Counted from the stretch's first letter, positions 21,191 through 33,145 are shown. The stretch is DNA of 64,000 nucleotides from Condylostoma magnum (GCA_920105805.1 CAKKTI010000071.1:1285-65284), one strand, 5' to 3'. Made by a program: numbers and translations. The notes: generated from the sequence alone by a model not told the origin.

Positions 21191-24100
21191 TTAAACACAG
21201 TAACACTAAGTCAAGATTTTGAAAAGTAAAATTAACTAAAATATACTTCTGATTTTCTTGTAAATTGTCTTAACTAATGAAATAATGCAAAAAATGTAGT
21301 TGAAGGCTATAGGAGAGCAAATAATACTCAAAAGAACTTATTCACTCAAATCACTATCAAATCCAATCACATTATAGACAAGTAGAGAAATATATGTGAA
21401 TAAAAACAGTAATTGATTAATCCACTCTTATACATTTTAAAAATTATCCTTAAAGGCCTTTTATTCGATTCTGTATTTTATTATCTAGTTAAAACTTACA
21501 AAAAGTTATATCAATCCCAATATTATCAAGTTATATTAAGAACTAAATTTCAGTACTGGTAATATACCAAAAACAAGTCTTTAAGTAAAAAATAATAAAT
21601 GATAGCTTACTCCTTGCTTATAAGTTTTAAACTCCTGTAATATAGCCTAAAAAACAGATGAATTACTAGAACCTCTTAATATCATCAATAGGACTAATAT
21701 ATATAGCAGAGCCTAAGTAAAATTTACAGCTACTGATATTGATACTACTTACGATACTATGGTAAATGTGTTATCAACCTAGAAATATCATATTGATATT
21801 ACACAATTAATCTGTAAATCTAAATATATAGCAAAAGAAAACTATAAAGCCATCTAAGTATTTTTCTGATATAGTTTTACAAATTTATCCTTAATGTTTT
21901 TGTAAGAGCACCTTGAAATAAATAGCATACATATGTTAATTACTATAATGCATACTATAGCAAAAATTAAAGACCCTGAATTCTTTAAAAACACAACTCC
22001 ATCTATCTACTCACTTAAACCTTTTCCTATTTAATCTAAAGGAACATCATTACACTCATATTTTTCGAAATAGTTAGGCAATTAAAATCACTGATCTAAA
22101 TTAGATAAGAATTCCTTGTTTTGTTTAGGGAGATTAGGAAAAATATAAGGAGTATAAACTACTAGTTGAATTGTGCTGACTAACATAAGTAATTAAGTAA
22201 AATCTCCTTAAATAATACTGACACTTAGCTATGATGATGATGAAATAGCTACAACTTATGATGTAGTACTCTAAGTAGAATCTAAGTTTTCATCTAATTC
22301 TACTTTTTGCACATCAATTACTATATCAGATTGCTGTGTCATGTTTATTAAATACTATGCTATAAGCTTTATTGTTATTGGTTAAGATTCGAAGTCTTTT
22401 AGAAGTAATATGTATTGATTACTTGATTTTTGAATAGTTAATTCAAATTATAAAGTTTTACCAGCTTGTATTAACTCTATATCTTAGGGACCCAAATTAT
22501 CTATGAAAAAGGGACTAAGATAGATAATAACTTTATTCTTTTAGAACTCTCCACTTATTTAGGAAATATACTAAATGCATTAATGTTAAAAAATGCAGAA
22601 TTAGCATTATCCTTAGCAATCAAAGCAATCTTACTCGCACTTAATGCAATTTGATTAGTTATCTAAAATGAGTAAGTCTCCTATGCATTCACATATCCCT
22701 TACTCATTAACCTATTCATTGCCAACACAAGCTGTACAGTCTTTTGAACTATTTTAACATTCTTTACAGTTTTAATCACATTTAAAACATTCATTATCTA
22801 CCTAAAACCAACCATTTGGACAATAACAATTATTCTATGAATCAAATTAGGCATTTTATACACATTTTGTACATTTTTCAAAGTTGCATTCAGCACACAT
22901 GGCTAAATCATCAATACAGTCAATACACTTTAAATCTTTGTAGTATTAATCAACTCCACAAGGATAATCTATGCAATATCCCAAAGAGTTCTAGCAAGTA
23001 TCAGATTCAGCCATTTCGCACGTCTCTTAGCATATCTCACACTTATTGCCGATTAAATATGTTCCTTTTGAGCATAAGCATTATCCATTAACCAATTCGA
23101 ACCCACTTTAACAGGAGCTACATTCTTAATATGTACAAGTTGTGCAATAAAGGGGGCACTTGTGGCATTATTATTGTTAATAAAATTCATCTTACTTACA
23201 AGAAAAAGTGCATTATCCATCCTCAGACCAGCAACGTTTATCATTAATATTATCCTTACAATGTACTTTACATATGCCAGATTCAAATTAAGTGTTAATT
23301 GTAATACATTCACTAGAAGTACAAGTCTCACAATAAAAGGGACATTTATAGCAAGTATTTTCACTTAAGTAATACCCGTCATGGCACTATACACAATCTT
23401 TTACAGATAAGCAATTTGTGCAGCCAATACTGCACAGATACTCCTTTTATGTGTTGTATATTAATTCAATTTATTAGTAATCGATTTATTAATCTCCAAG
23501 AAGGATTAAATTTACATCAATAAATTCTCCTTAGAGTAAATAACTAACCGATGATAGTCATATTTCAGCCTCAGGTATTGTTCTATCGAAATACTTATAA
23601 TCATTTACTTTAAAATTTTAGTCAGAGTGACATTCTTTTTAACTAGCTGGCTCATCAAAGTTACAAATACATTAGAAAAACTCACTTTATATTATAGCAA
23701 AGTAGAAAAATCATTTATTATAATCTAAACCTTCAAATTATGGCTAGGAGTAATATCTTATTGGAGCTTATGCTTATTTCACTAAATAACTTATTTGAAT
23801 ATGAGAGTCTTTAAGAGTAAATATTCCTGGAATTCGACATTATAAATCACCATCATTAACATCTAAAAAATATTCACATCTATTATTAGTTACATTAAAT
23901 AAGCAATTCCATCCCTCATTACCTTCCTATTATATTTTAAATCATCCTTGAAAAGCATATATTTATTCCATATTCTTATTAGAGAACAGCTTATCATTAT
24001 TTTTTAATTTGATTAATTAATCAGATTAACTTGACCAGAATTTTCAGCTTGGATATAGCTAAATATGGTCATAGCATAAATTAGGGGTAAAGCATTCAGT

Positions 24101-24682
24101 GCAGTCAATGCAAGCGCTTTCTATTAACTCTTGTAGTTCTTGTTCAGTAAGGCTTGGGTTAAATATTTGTAGATGATTGTATTTTATTCCAAATTCTGAT
24201 CCTAGTAATTATGGTATCCCTATTATCAGAGTTAAAGCGATTTTCAGATCAGCTTAAATTTGAGCTTACTGGCTCTGATCAAGGCTAAGAGCACTTATTT
24301 TAACTACAACAGTACCATAATTCATTGATAAGGCTAAATTCCTTCACTCGTTATAAATGCTGCCCTATAATTATAAATTGTTGACTAAAAGATCATTAAC
24401 ATATATTTTGAGGTAATTTTAAGCATTCAGCTTGATCGATAGCAGTTGTCCATCTAAAAACTATACTTAGACAATGTTTTTATCTTATACTACTTCTCCT
24501 ACAATGCTAAATCAACAGGTGAAAGTTAATCCTGGACTATCATAGTAAGAAATAAGGTCTTAAATTGCATATTCTTGCCGCATTGTTAAGGCGTCCTTTT
24601 GCCTAAACTATAGAATATGATACTTGCTCGTTATATCTACTGCATTAGTCGTGACGAGTGCTATGATGAGTAACGCCAACAT
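21191..24682 (-). CDS. Large Cys-rich multi-pass surface protein (1163 aa)
   Basis: A signal peptide (MLALLIIALVTTNA) precedes a β-rich ectodomain of about 400 residues that resembles a concanavalin-like fold. Furin/EGF-like Cys repeats follow at about residues 410-720, with units such as CHDGYYLSENTCYKCPFYC, CTYQECSSC, CPNGWFQVDNECFKCDQNC and CSKGTYLIGNKCEIC. The C-terminal 300 residues hold about seven hydrophobic helices (SLIFAIVCIIVINICMLFIS, LYILVLLMILRG, LLFLFTYISLLVYNVIG). This signal-Cys repeats-7TM plan is common among ciliate surface receptors of unknown ligand. The stop is TAA 21191-21193. The ATG diverges from the OPA3-like gene with 172 nt between. Confidence 0.82.
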
Positions 24683-24854
24683 TATTTATTATAAATGTCT
24701 GTACACTTTGGTATAAAGAAAGTGTATACTTTAATTAGATGGCTTTCCTGAATTGCGAATTATATACTAAAAATTACTAACTGTGAGCTAAATTGTAGAC
24801 TATATAAAAAGTTTCATTATCAAGGGATTTTATAGTTTTAATAACTTTATTAAA

Positions 24855-25345
24855 ATGTTACCTATTATTCCTCTTCTATCCCTTGTTGTAAGAGTCCTTA
24901 CAAAACCAATGGGAACATTAGCGAAAGAAGCAGCATGTCTTAGCATATGACCAAAGGAGTTTAAATGTCACTGGAGAACTTAGGACGTAACTGAGATAAA
25001 TGACCAACAAAAGTTGAAATAAAACTAGAAGGAAAATAATTTAATTAAGAAAAATACAATGTACTAAGTAGAAAATAAGCTCTTAATGCAGGATCTTAGC
25101 TTATTGCTGATATTTTAGTATATGGAACTATGCTCGGATTTGGTTTATATGAAATAAGAAGAAATAGCCAAGAGAAATAATAAGGAATGGACCAAGTGGA
25201 TCGTGAAATTGCAGAGCTAAAAAATGGATTAATTATGTAAATCTCGCTATGAAACAAGGTATTATTAGATTTTAAATTGATATATTTAGGAATTATTTCT
25301 AAATTCAATAAAAATCCTTTCATATTAAAGCTAGAATGCATATAA
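24855..25345 (+). CDS. OPA3-like mitochondrial protein, frame change inside
   Basis: The N-terminus (MLPIIPLLSLVVRVLTKPMG…KEAA) matches the OPA3 start (hydrophobic helix, KP, K..A). A second frame then gives the rest: LENLGRNWDKW, VEIKLEGKQF, and the membrane helix SQLIADILVYGTMLGFGLYE followed by RRNSQEKQQ and a coiled-coil tail. OPA3 is a mitochondrial membrane protein. The frames differ by two bases near 24930-24955; a 20-nt GT…AG segment (gtcttagcatatgaccaaag) bridges them exactly, so it may be a mini-intron. An indel is the alternative. TAA 25343-25345 is taken as the stop. Confidence 0.7.
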
Positions 25346-25415
25346 TGCTAAATATACATAATCAATACTAAATCCTTATAACAAAACCTCCTCATACCAA
25401 ATAACTTTATCCTAC

Positions 25416-25733
25416 CTAATTATCCGATGCAGGCTCTCCTTGAACTCTCAACAACGTCCCTTATGTAATCTATGGATAATCACAAAGAGACATTGGATTT
25501 AATAGTTTTACATCATCTAAAAACAGTTCCATTGTATCAGGATTAAGATTAAACTGATTGGCAACTGTATAGCAAACCCATTCAACGCTAAATCCACTTT
25601 TAAACTCTTGATTAACCTACGATCCATCAGGTAACTAAACAACAACACCTAAAGAGTCTCCTTAAATAGCCTCACTTTCCTCTCTTGAACTAGGAACTCT
25701 TTCAGGGGACCCTATGTTTAGATTAAACGCCAT
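25416..25733 (-). CDS. Small ubiquitin-like protein (105 aa)
   Basis: After a 30-residue Ser/Glu-rich N-terminus, residues about 33-98 form a ubiquitin-like β-grasp pattern (GVVVQLPDGSQVNQEF … VEWVCYTVANQFNLNPD … MELFLDDVKLLNPMSL … TQGTLLRVQ). There is no C-terminal Gly-Gly: the protein ends EPASDN at TAG 25416-25418, so conjugation is not expected. The specific family is not identified. It lies 36 nt from the divergent SAM-FHA start. Confidence 0.65.
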
Positions 25734-25769
25734 TTTATATATAATAATGCAAAAGGGGGCAATAAAACT

Positions 25770-26765
25770 ATGTTGGATATGGCGGAATAGAGTATTTTAA
25801 CCTGAAATTAATGCAACGTGGCTAATTGACTGACAAGGCTTCATCTTCCTCAGTACATCCCTAACTTTGCTGCTATGTAAATAGACGGTATAACTTTGTA
25901 TTAAATTACTGACAGAGAATTAGAGCACGAGTTGTAGATTAAGTCTAGGCAAGATAGAGCAAGGATGATTTAGTCTGTATAGGCTTTAAATTAAGTGTTT
26001 TAAATGTCCTAGGTTTCATTTTCGAGTTAGTAAACTGAGCCAAGTTTTGAGTAATTCACGCCAAGTGCACCACCAGTCATGATTCCTATAAGCTTGAATA
26101 ACCAGAGAATTGAAGTTGATTTTTCAGAGCATTTTTTCAATTTAGAGTTGAAAGTTGTGGAAGGGCAGATGTATAATAGAAGGTATGTCATAAGTAATGA
26201 AGGAGTTTGTATTGGGAGGTAAAGTAATATTAACTAGATCGTTCTGGGAGATGGGTTTATTAGTAGGAAACATTGCTAGATTTAATACGAGTAAGAAACT
26301 AATAGATACATGCTGTATGATTTAGGAAGCACCACTGGTACTTTTGTATAGATTCAGAAACCTTTGGTGTTAAAAGAAGATATGATTATATAAGTAGGGT
26401 TTATGGAGTTTAAGGTTATCAACATATTTTATGATATACTAGGGTAGCCGTAGAGCCTTGATTTACTGTTCTTTGAGGGAAACAGTTAATTAGATTTCTT
26501 GTAAGTGCACAGCTTTCCATATTCTATAGGCAGGGATGCTTAGAATAGTCTTAGCGTACCTCAGGATTATGAGTTAAGCAGTATTCACTGCTAGATTATC
26601 ATAAAGGATGGAAAACTAGTTATTCTAGATCTAAACTCGTTGAATAAATCATGGGTTAGACTTAGTCCTGAAGGAGTCAGAAGTGATCCATATCCTTTAT
26701 TCGTGGGAACTATTTTTAAAATAGGATTGTCAAAATTTAAGACAAAGATTTCAAGCAATTGCTAA
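25770..26765 (+). CDS. SAM domain plus two FHA domains (331 aa)
   Basis: Residues about 10-75 form a SAM domain (VANWLTRLHLPQYIPNFAAM … LYQITDRELEHELQIKSRQD). Two phosphothreonine-binding FHA domains follow. The first (about 130-215) has the signature RRYVISNEGVCIGRQ … DGFISRKHCQI … LYDLGSTTGTFV. The second (about 235-325) has FPYSIGRDAQNSL … LSSIHCQIIIKDG … ILDLNSLNKSWV. Both keep the Gly-Arg, Ser-x-x-His and Asn/Gly positions of FHA, though the second lacks the GTxxN pattern. It is probably a phospho-dependent adaptor that can multimerise through SAM; partners are unknown. The stop is TAA 26763-26765. Confidence 0.85.
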
Positions 26766-26821
26766 TCTGTAAATTCTTTTTAAAGTTGTTAGTGTATTAT
26801 ATTAGTTAATTGACTGTAAAA

Positions 26822-27994
26822 ATGGAAGAGTAATCAGGAAGGGTAACGTTCTCGATGTATATCTACGGATCTTTATTCCTATTGATCATTTTGATTTTAC
26901 CTTTAGAAGTAATGCTAAGTGATAATTTTAGGAATTTAGAAATTCCTGCTATAATAAGTCTATAACAATTCACAAGTTCTGATATTTTAGACAGTATACT
27001 TCCAATCATAGGTAGACTAAGCCTTCCTGCTTCCTTACTATACATTTTACCTGTTGTTTATCATGTAATTAACCCTAGAACAGGGCTTAAATTGACAATA
27101 ATGACCTGCTTGGTTAATTATGTTCATGGATTATTGAAACTAATTTACGGGGAGCCAAGGCCTTATTGAGTGGATGAGTAAGTAAGAAGTATTAGTTGTT
27201 ATAAAGGATTTGGCTCACCTTCTCTAGAAGTTGGAATCTGCTTTTCATGCTTTGTGTACTTATCTACATAAATTTACAACAATTGTTTTAGAGTTCTATG
27301 CCTGATTCTGTCCTCTATATACATTGGCTTGCTGATTTTTGTAGATTTGTATTCTGGGAACATGTTTATACACCAAATAATTATCAGTATATGCTACGGA
27401 GTTTTAAGCTTAATTGTAGCAAAATCTCTAGATGGGTAAATGAATCGCTTTGTATATAAAGGTGGAATTGATTATCAAAGAAATAAAAGATACATCATTT
27501 ACATATTTTTCATAGTCATGGGGCTACTAACAATATCTGTTATTGTATACAACTAAGTTCATACCTAACCTAAGGTAGCATGAATTAACAATGCTAGACA
27601 AAACTGCGAACTATCATATGATTTAGGAACAAGTTATACTTTATTCGCAACATCTTTTATATTTATGGGACTTGGAATGTTTGTTGGATCAATGAACACA
27701 CATAAATACTATGGAGAGTATTGATGAGATACTTAAGTTTGAAAATAATTGATAAGAGCAGTTTTATGCATAGGAATCTGTTTTACAGTACAATTTGGAT
27801 TCAATCAGCTTCCTTCTAATAATACTACTACAACATATGTAATAAACAACACTTTTCCTCTGTTCTTATCAGGTTATCTCTGCACTGGATGACTACCTTA
27901 TTTATGCCGGTATATTAAAATAATAAACAAAAGAGAAAGATTAGTAAATTAAGCCTTAAAAGTTAACTCATTTCCCTTACAAGTTGTTGCATAA
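26822..27994 (+). CDS. PAP2-superfamily-like membrane protein (390 aa)
   Basis: A multi-pass membrane protein whose first half has the PAP2 (lipid phosphate phosphatase / S1P phosphatase) layout. Motif C1 is KLIYGEPRPYW. Motif C2 should be PSGH, but here it reads FGSPSLEVG, so the catalytic-loop His is Glu. Motif C3 is VDLYSGNMFIHQIIISI, keeping the His but not the Arg. Further helices follow (LFATSFIFMGLGMFVG, FPLFLSGYLCTGWLPYL). It is either a catalytically dead or a divergent lipid-phosphate enzyme; the fold assignment is good, the activity doubtful. It ends at TAA 27992-27994, only 11 nt before the ACBP start on the same strand. Confidence 0.75.
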
Positions 27995-28005
27995 TTATTA
28001 ATAAG

Positions 28006-28284
28006 ATGGCATAATTCGAATAAGCCTCAGAACTAGCTCGTGAGTTTGGAAAGTAAGGAGGAAGGATGTCCAACGATGACGCCTTAGTTTTATACGGTCT
28101 TTTCAAGTAAGCCACGGTTGGTGATGTCAATACAGGAAGACCTGGCATTTTCAGTCCGACTGATAGGGCAAAGTGGGATGCTTGGAACTCACGCAAGGGG
28201 TTATCCACTGACGATGCTAAGGAGCAATATGTTAATGAGTATAGAAGAATTTTGCCAGCTGAGTGGGCAGACAGACTTAGTTAG
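28006..28284 (+). CDS. ACBP: Acyl-CoA-binding protein (92 aa)
   Basis: A full-length ACBP that binds long-chain acyl-CoA in the cytosol. It carries the hallmark residues: [15 protein letters not shown] (YxxYKQAT-type motif), the central [15 protein letters not shown], and [20 protein letters not shown]. Length and spacing match the four-helix family. It ends TAG TAA (28282-28287). The coding sequence is less AT-rich than its neighbours, as expected for an abundant protein. Confidence 0.95.
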
Positions 28285-28291
28285 TAAAAGG

Positions 28292-28996
28292 CTATTTTGA
28301 GATTAAATAACTATAAATTACTCCATCTGCACTTCTATCTCTGTATAAAACCTTGGCCTTTGTCTAATTAATAATTTAATCAAAATCTCTATCAATAAAA
28401 CACCCTTGGTTCATGATCTGCCTATAACGGTTTAGATAAATCTTTTACAATTATAATTAGCTTTAGGGTAATCCGTGCTCAATCACAACGATTACTCCTC
28501 CGGGCCTAACAACTCTTAACAGTTCATTTACTACTTTAACTGGATCCACAACACTACAAAGCGTGAAAGTAGAAATTGCACTATCAAAACTGTCATTTTC
28601 AAAGGGAAGATTCATAGCATTAGCCTTAAAAACTTTAAAGTTCTTTCTATTGTTTCTAGCTGTGTTCACTTATGCTAAACTTCAATCAACCCCTATGAAA
28701 TTTATTCCTTCTGGTAAAAAGTCATCATTCATTCCTTACCCATACCCGATTTCCAGCACCTTTCCCTTTACTTTTCCTATCAAACTCTTCTTTAAATCCT
28801 ATAACTCCTTAATATTTTCATGAGGTTTGAGTCCCTAGCAATTCTATACAGCATGGATAGATCTCAGGTAACCTTCAAGATTTCTTATTTTTTAATAGTG
28901 ATACCAACTGTATATTTCTTATCCATATAATGAAAACCCAGCAGCTGTTAAAATCCCTCCAATACCTAAGCCGATTCTCAATATTTTTGATATCAT
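28292..28996 (-). CDS. METTL7-like membrane-anchored methyltransferase (234 aa)
   Basis: An N-terminal anchor helix (RIGLGIGGILTAAGFSLYG) is followed by a class I SAM-dependent methyltransferase of the type-11 family. Motif I is KVLEIGYGQG, motif II INFIGVDWS, and post-motifs read NAMNLPFENDSFDSAI and RVVRPGGVIVVIEHG. Size and anchor resemble METTL7/TMT1 thiol methyltransferases of ER and lipid droplets; other type-11 enzymes are possible. The stop is TAG 28292-28294, seven nt from the ACBP stop on the other strand. The ATG is 20 nt from the PLAC8-like stop. Confidence 0.85.
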
Positions 28997-29016
28997 TTTA
29001 TTAGCTAACTATCAAA

Positions 29017-29334
29017 TCAACGCATTCCCTCTCTTCTTTTCACTTCATAAAATTCTTGGAGAGTTGAGCAGGCTCCGCAGCAGCAAGTGCATAAAAGATC
29101 ACCCAGAAAGCTTCCTTCTATGTTGTAAGCTTCCCTTATTGCTCCACGGTTGATAGCACCGCCAATACAGCATAACAAGCAACCATAAATCCAAGGAGTA
29201 GTTATTCCATTCTTGGTAGAAAGGTCTACTGAGTAAGCTTGAATCCATAAACCAACTCCCCCACAACAAAAGACAGAAAAGCATGTTACAGGCTCTTTAA
29301 AACAGCCAAAAGTCCCTTCTTCGAATTATACCAT
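29017..29334 (-). CDS. PLAC8/Cys-rich family protein (105 aa)
   Basis: A typical PLAC8 pattern: EGTFGCFKEPVTCFSVFCCG at the start, two hydrophobic Cys-rich stretches (IYGCLLCCIGGAINRGAIRE), then SFLGDLLCTCCCGACSTLQE and a basic tail. The length matches the family. Members are membrane-associated; plant and fungal ones affect metal handling and cell size, but no function can be inferred here. Translation ends at TGA 29017-29019 (or four codons later at TAG). Confidence 0.88.
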
Positions 29335-29352
29335 ATTTTTTCAACTAATTAA

Positions 29353-31640
29353 CTAAAAATCTTGAGATGAAAGAAAAGCGGATAGAAGGGAAAGCTCAAA
29401 GTCTAAAGATTAGTTCTTCTTTATCTATAAGTTTCTCATAATCTGCATGGCTTGGCTGGGGTTCTAAAATGTTATAAGAATTTGCACATTGGTAGTAATC
29501 GACATTATGTAAATTGCCCTAGGGTCGGATCTGTTCTCCATTAACTCAATACTTCTTAAATAATATGCATATTTCAGTCTGATTTTGTTAGTTAAGGCTT
29601 AGTCAGGTTCAGCTAGTAGAAAATAATCATCATTTTATAATAAGTAGCAATTAGAGTGTTAAGCTCCTATTTTCAATTCACATTCAATATAGGAAAAAAG
29701 GTCAATTTAGTAGATTTAGCCGATCTATCAGTTATTCAAGTTTCTGTATTGTTTTAAAGGGTACTCATTGAAATTATAGTCTTGAGATTTGTCCTATGGA
29801 AATAAAAAGCTATGTGTTTTGCGTATTAGAAGGAAAATGTGAATATAATATCGTAAATTTTCTATATCATTTGTAGCTGGCCTTTACATATAAGAAATAT
29901 TAGAGGAGTTAAATTTTGTTAGTATAAGATGACTTGGAATAGCTACTTTGTTATTAAATTTTAGATTATTTACAATATTTCACTCTTCTTCAAATACATC
30001 GGCAATATATTAATTTATATTAGCATCGTTCAGATATTAATCTATGAAAGTCTTTGAGGCCTATAAAATTTCTAATAGCTAAAACTAATGATCAGGCTGT
30101 AAGCATTAAAGGGACTCTGGATCATAAGCCAGTTGAAAAAGGGTTTATAAGGATAAATGATAGGTTATTAGGGGGAATCCAGACTATGATTGCATTATGT
30201 TGAGTAATTGTTGAGTTATTTAAGTGTTATATTGACCTACTGGCCTATCTTTCATCTCTTCTTAGTTTTCTGATATTTATTGTTAATTTGTTTAGTAGAA
30301 ATCTGCTTGTATCAAAAGCTTTTTATCTATAGAAGGATTCATTATAATTGATTGAATTAGAAGTAGTGCTAGGGTTATTTATTTGTAATCATTAGACCAA
30401 TTAAAATTTACTTATAAAAGTTCAAAGAAGGTTTCGTATAAAATATTATGAACAGTATCACCTTCATTATAGTTTTCAATTTGTAAATAAATCCTATTTA
30501 AAGTATCAGTAATTTTGCTATCAGGGATTTTTCTTATTTTAGATTCCTAGGCTTGTATATCAGGTCTGCATGGGAAACTGAAATTATTAAGGTTTTCTGG
30601 TGGAGCCGAATTGATAAATTTGATTAGATTTATATCCAATTTTTTCATTATAATCATACTAGAAATTACATTGATTAATACTTTGTGTCTGATTATTGAT
30701 AGTAGATTTGCTAGAGTAAATAGTGATAAAGGTACAGGAATATGATATTTAGCATCTATATCATTAAACATACTTCCCAGAATAATAGGAAATAATAAAA
30801 ATCTGCATAATATATCAATTAAGTAATCACACAATTTTTAAGAACAAGCTTCAAAGATATCATTCAAGTAATAAAGGCTATCTATTAAACTTACTGTTGA
30901 ATTGTTCAAATCTATACTAGAAATTTCAGTTTACTCTGTGCAGCCTTTTAGCGCATATAATTATTCTCTTATATAACAGATAAAATTTACCAAAAACCCA
31001 GTTTTAAGTAAAGTCTACTTTATCCCTTTATGCTTTACTACATACAATTTACGTTTAATTAAACTCAACGCTGCTGTTCTGCACGTTGTTCTTATTAAGC
31101 TATCTTAATGATTATAAAACAGAACTGATTAGAATAAGAGATAGCATCCTTCACTGTTGTGAAAAAATTAAACATTTTCTGAGTTAATACTCATAGCTAG
31201 GCTTTTAAGCATGACTGAATAGTTCTATATAATTTCCTCGTCTGAAAAATCATATTAGTAAAGAAAGATTGGCTCTAAGTACTAGTATATGTGCTCTAGG
31301 CTGTGCTTGTGATTCAAATTATGGCATAGAATGCAAATACTTTATAGAATTTAAAGAGTTACTTAGCGATTAGTTTGTCTGTAGAGCAGGTTTACAATTT
31401 CCTGCATTGTATTCATTTGGATAAAGTGGCTATGTAAGAATTACTTGAAAAATTATTAAGAATTTTACTCACTTCAAACTAATAATTCTGATATTTGTCT
31501 TATAACTTCAACTATCTTTTATTTATTTGAAGGTGTTACTTCTTTGAAGGATACTAATTACTCATGTTGTTTTCTGTTTAAGCTTACCTGAAATTATCTA
31601 TAGAATTTCTTGACTTTTGTAATAGTCAGCTAGTAAAATT
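29353..31640 (-). CDS. CLEC16A/GOP-1/Ema homologue (FPL domain)
   Basis: CLEC16A proteins control endolysosomal maturation and mitophagy. The FPL domain is clear: ISELLVWSEQNSQQFFKQF, then HSLEHIYQYLEPIFLYQYDF, SDEEIIQNYSVMLKSLAMSI, and RTTCRTAALSLIKRKLYVV. Later regions (CRFLLFPIILGSMF, LSLFTLANLLSIIRHKVLI) also match the family core. The first in-frame ATG is at 31416, but the homologous sequence extends upstream to about 31570. A start at 31641-31643 joined through a 14-nt GTAAG…ACAG segment (31574-31587) would give a family-like N-terminus, so a mini-intron is plausible. The stop is TAG 29353-29355. Confidence 0.82.
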
Positions 31641-31739
31641 CATATTTAAAGGAATTATGATAAAATTACAATTATACAGAAATATTTTATGTTATGATTT
31701 GTTTTTATTAACTTTATGCTATAAATTTAAGATTTTGAT

Positions 31740-31894
31740 ATGGAAATTCAACAAATAGAGTATAATCACATTTAAGGATAATAGAAGCTCAGGATCAGCT
31801 TGTAAAGGAAATTGCATTTGATAGACTAGGATAATAACTACATTTATTACTAAAGGAAACTCTTATTTTAAAAAGTCGAAATAGTAAGCCGTAA
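31740..31894 (+). CDS. Possible 45-aa protein with a 17-nt intron
   Basis: ATG at 31740 opens MEIQQIE. If the 17-nt segment 31760-31776 (gtataatcacatttaag) is removed as a GT-AG intron, the reading continues in frame as IIEAQDQLVKEIAFDRLGQQ and on to TAA 31892-31894. Unspliced, the ATG frame gives unconvincing sequence while the second half is coding-like in another frame. Short amphipathic helix; no family is recognised. Confidence 0.4.
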
Positions 31895-32113
31895 ATATGC
31901 CTAAAATAATTTTTTTGCCTTCAAATAACTAAAATGAATCTAATTTCAATGCAAAATGGCAATTTAAAAGGTTAATTAGACAAAAGAATCATTTTTTTCA
32001 TTTTATTCCGAACAAGCCATTATACTTCTGCACGAATATCCATAAAGATCTAATCTTTTATATTTTCAGCAGTTATAAGAATATCTTTATAACACGCAAA
32101 ATAATAAATTAAT

Positions 32114-32851
32114 ATGGGGAATTAAGAGTCATCTAGAGACGCTTTGCATGATTGTGTAACGAACGGGGACACAATTTAGCTAAATAAAGTCTTGGAGCAT
32201 GTTCCAGTAAATTAATTAAACTATGAAGGTAAATCTGCTTTAAAGCTTGCTTACATTAAAGGTCATTTAGATTAAATTATACTGTTGGAGTAGAATGGAG
32301 GTAAAATATTGCCACCTTTATCCAATTCGGAAACCACTTTACACCTTGCTATAAGATTTGAGTATTATAACATAGCTTAATATGCGCTTAAGCAACATTG
32401 TCAGAATCCAAGATTTGTGGACTTAAAAGACAGGTTTGGGTTGACGGCTTTGCATATGGCAATTGCTAAAAAAGATATATTTCTAGTTAAACTTTTACTT
32501 GAATACAGTGCAGATATTAAAATTAGAAATAATAATGGAGAAAATGCAATAACTAGTAGCTAGAGGTTAGAGGGTCCAAAGGGTAGACTGATATAATAAG
32601 TAATTGATCAATACTACTAACAAAATTATCAAAGTCCGAGAAATAAGAATAATTTATAACCGTGTAGCCCAGCACAAAGGTAATAAAATCTTAATAGCTC
32701 ATTTTTAAAGATGATTAGAGATGAGCAGTCTAATTCCAGTGGAGTTAAATTTACATTTCATTATTAGTTATTAAAACTCTTTACAATAATTGTAAGATTT
32801 CTCACTAAAATTATTTGTTTAAGCCTTAAATCTTGCTTTTATATTCTATGA
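32114..32851 (+). CDS. MGN-ankyrin protein, kinase-less paralogue
   Basis: The first of three tandem paralogues. It starts MGNQESSRDAL, a myristoylation signal. Ankyrin-type repeats fill residues about 10-160 (GKSALKLAYIKGHLDQIILL, ETTLHLAIRFEYYNIAQYAL, GLTALHMAIAKKDIFLVKLL, DIKIRNNNGENA). Unlike the other two copies, it ends after an Asn/Gln-rich linker and never reaches a kinase domain. The last 40 residues are hydrophobic and probably spurious, and TGA 32849-32851 closes the frame. It is either a truncated duplicate or a kinase-free regulator that could compete for the partners of its neighbours. Confidence 0.75.
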
Positions 32852-33145
32852 GAAGTAATAACATAGTAAGCATGTGTAATTAGACCTAATATAACTAATA
32901 TTTTTAATAATAGTACTGATTTAATATCTAAATTATTACCAGCTTTTATAATATCTAGCAGTTTGCTTATAAAATAAGTCACTTTTATCTAAATCATGGT
33001 CTTAGCATTTAAAACTAACTTGTTAGAATAAATTCAGTGCTGAGATCACAAATTGTAAATCAAATTTTTGTTTCTTAAGGTTTCTTTGTTCAATTTTGCT
33101 TTAACTAAAATAATCACATTTTATAATAAATATAGATTTTATCGA
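32852..33145. other. Intergenic AT-rich region
   Basis: No coding signal; T-rich. No recognisable leftover of a kinase domain is present here, so the upstream paralogue has not simply lost its frame. Confidence 0.4.

Noticed and set aside
22816-23368. Overlapping ORFs of 68-103 codons on both strands
   Set aside because: Other frames of the Cys-rich repeat region of the 1163-aa surface protein.
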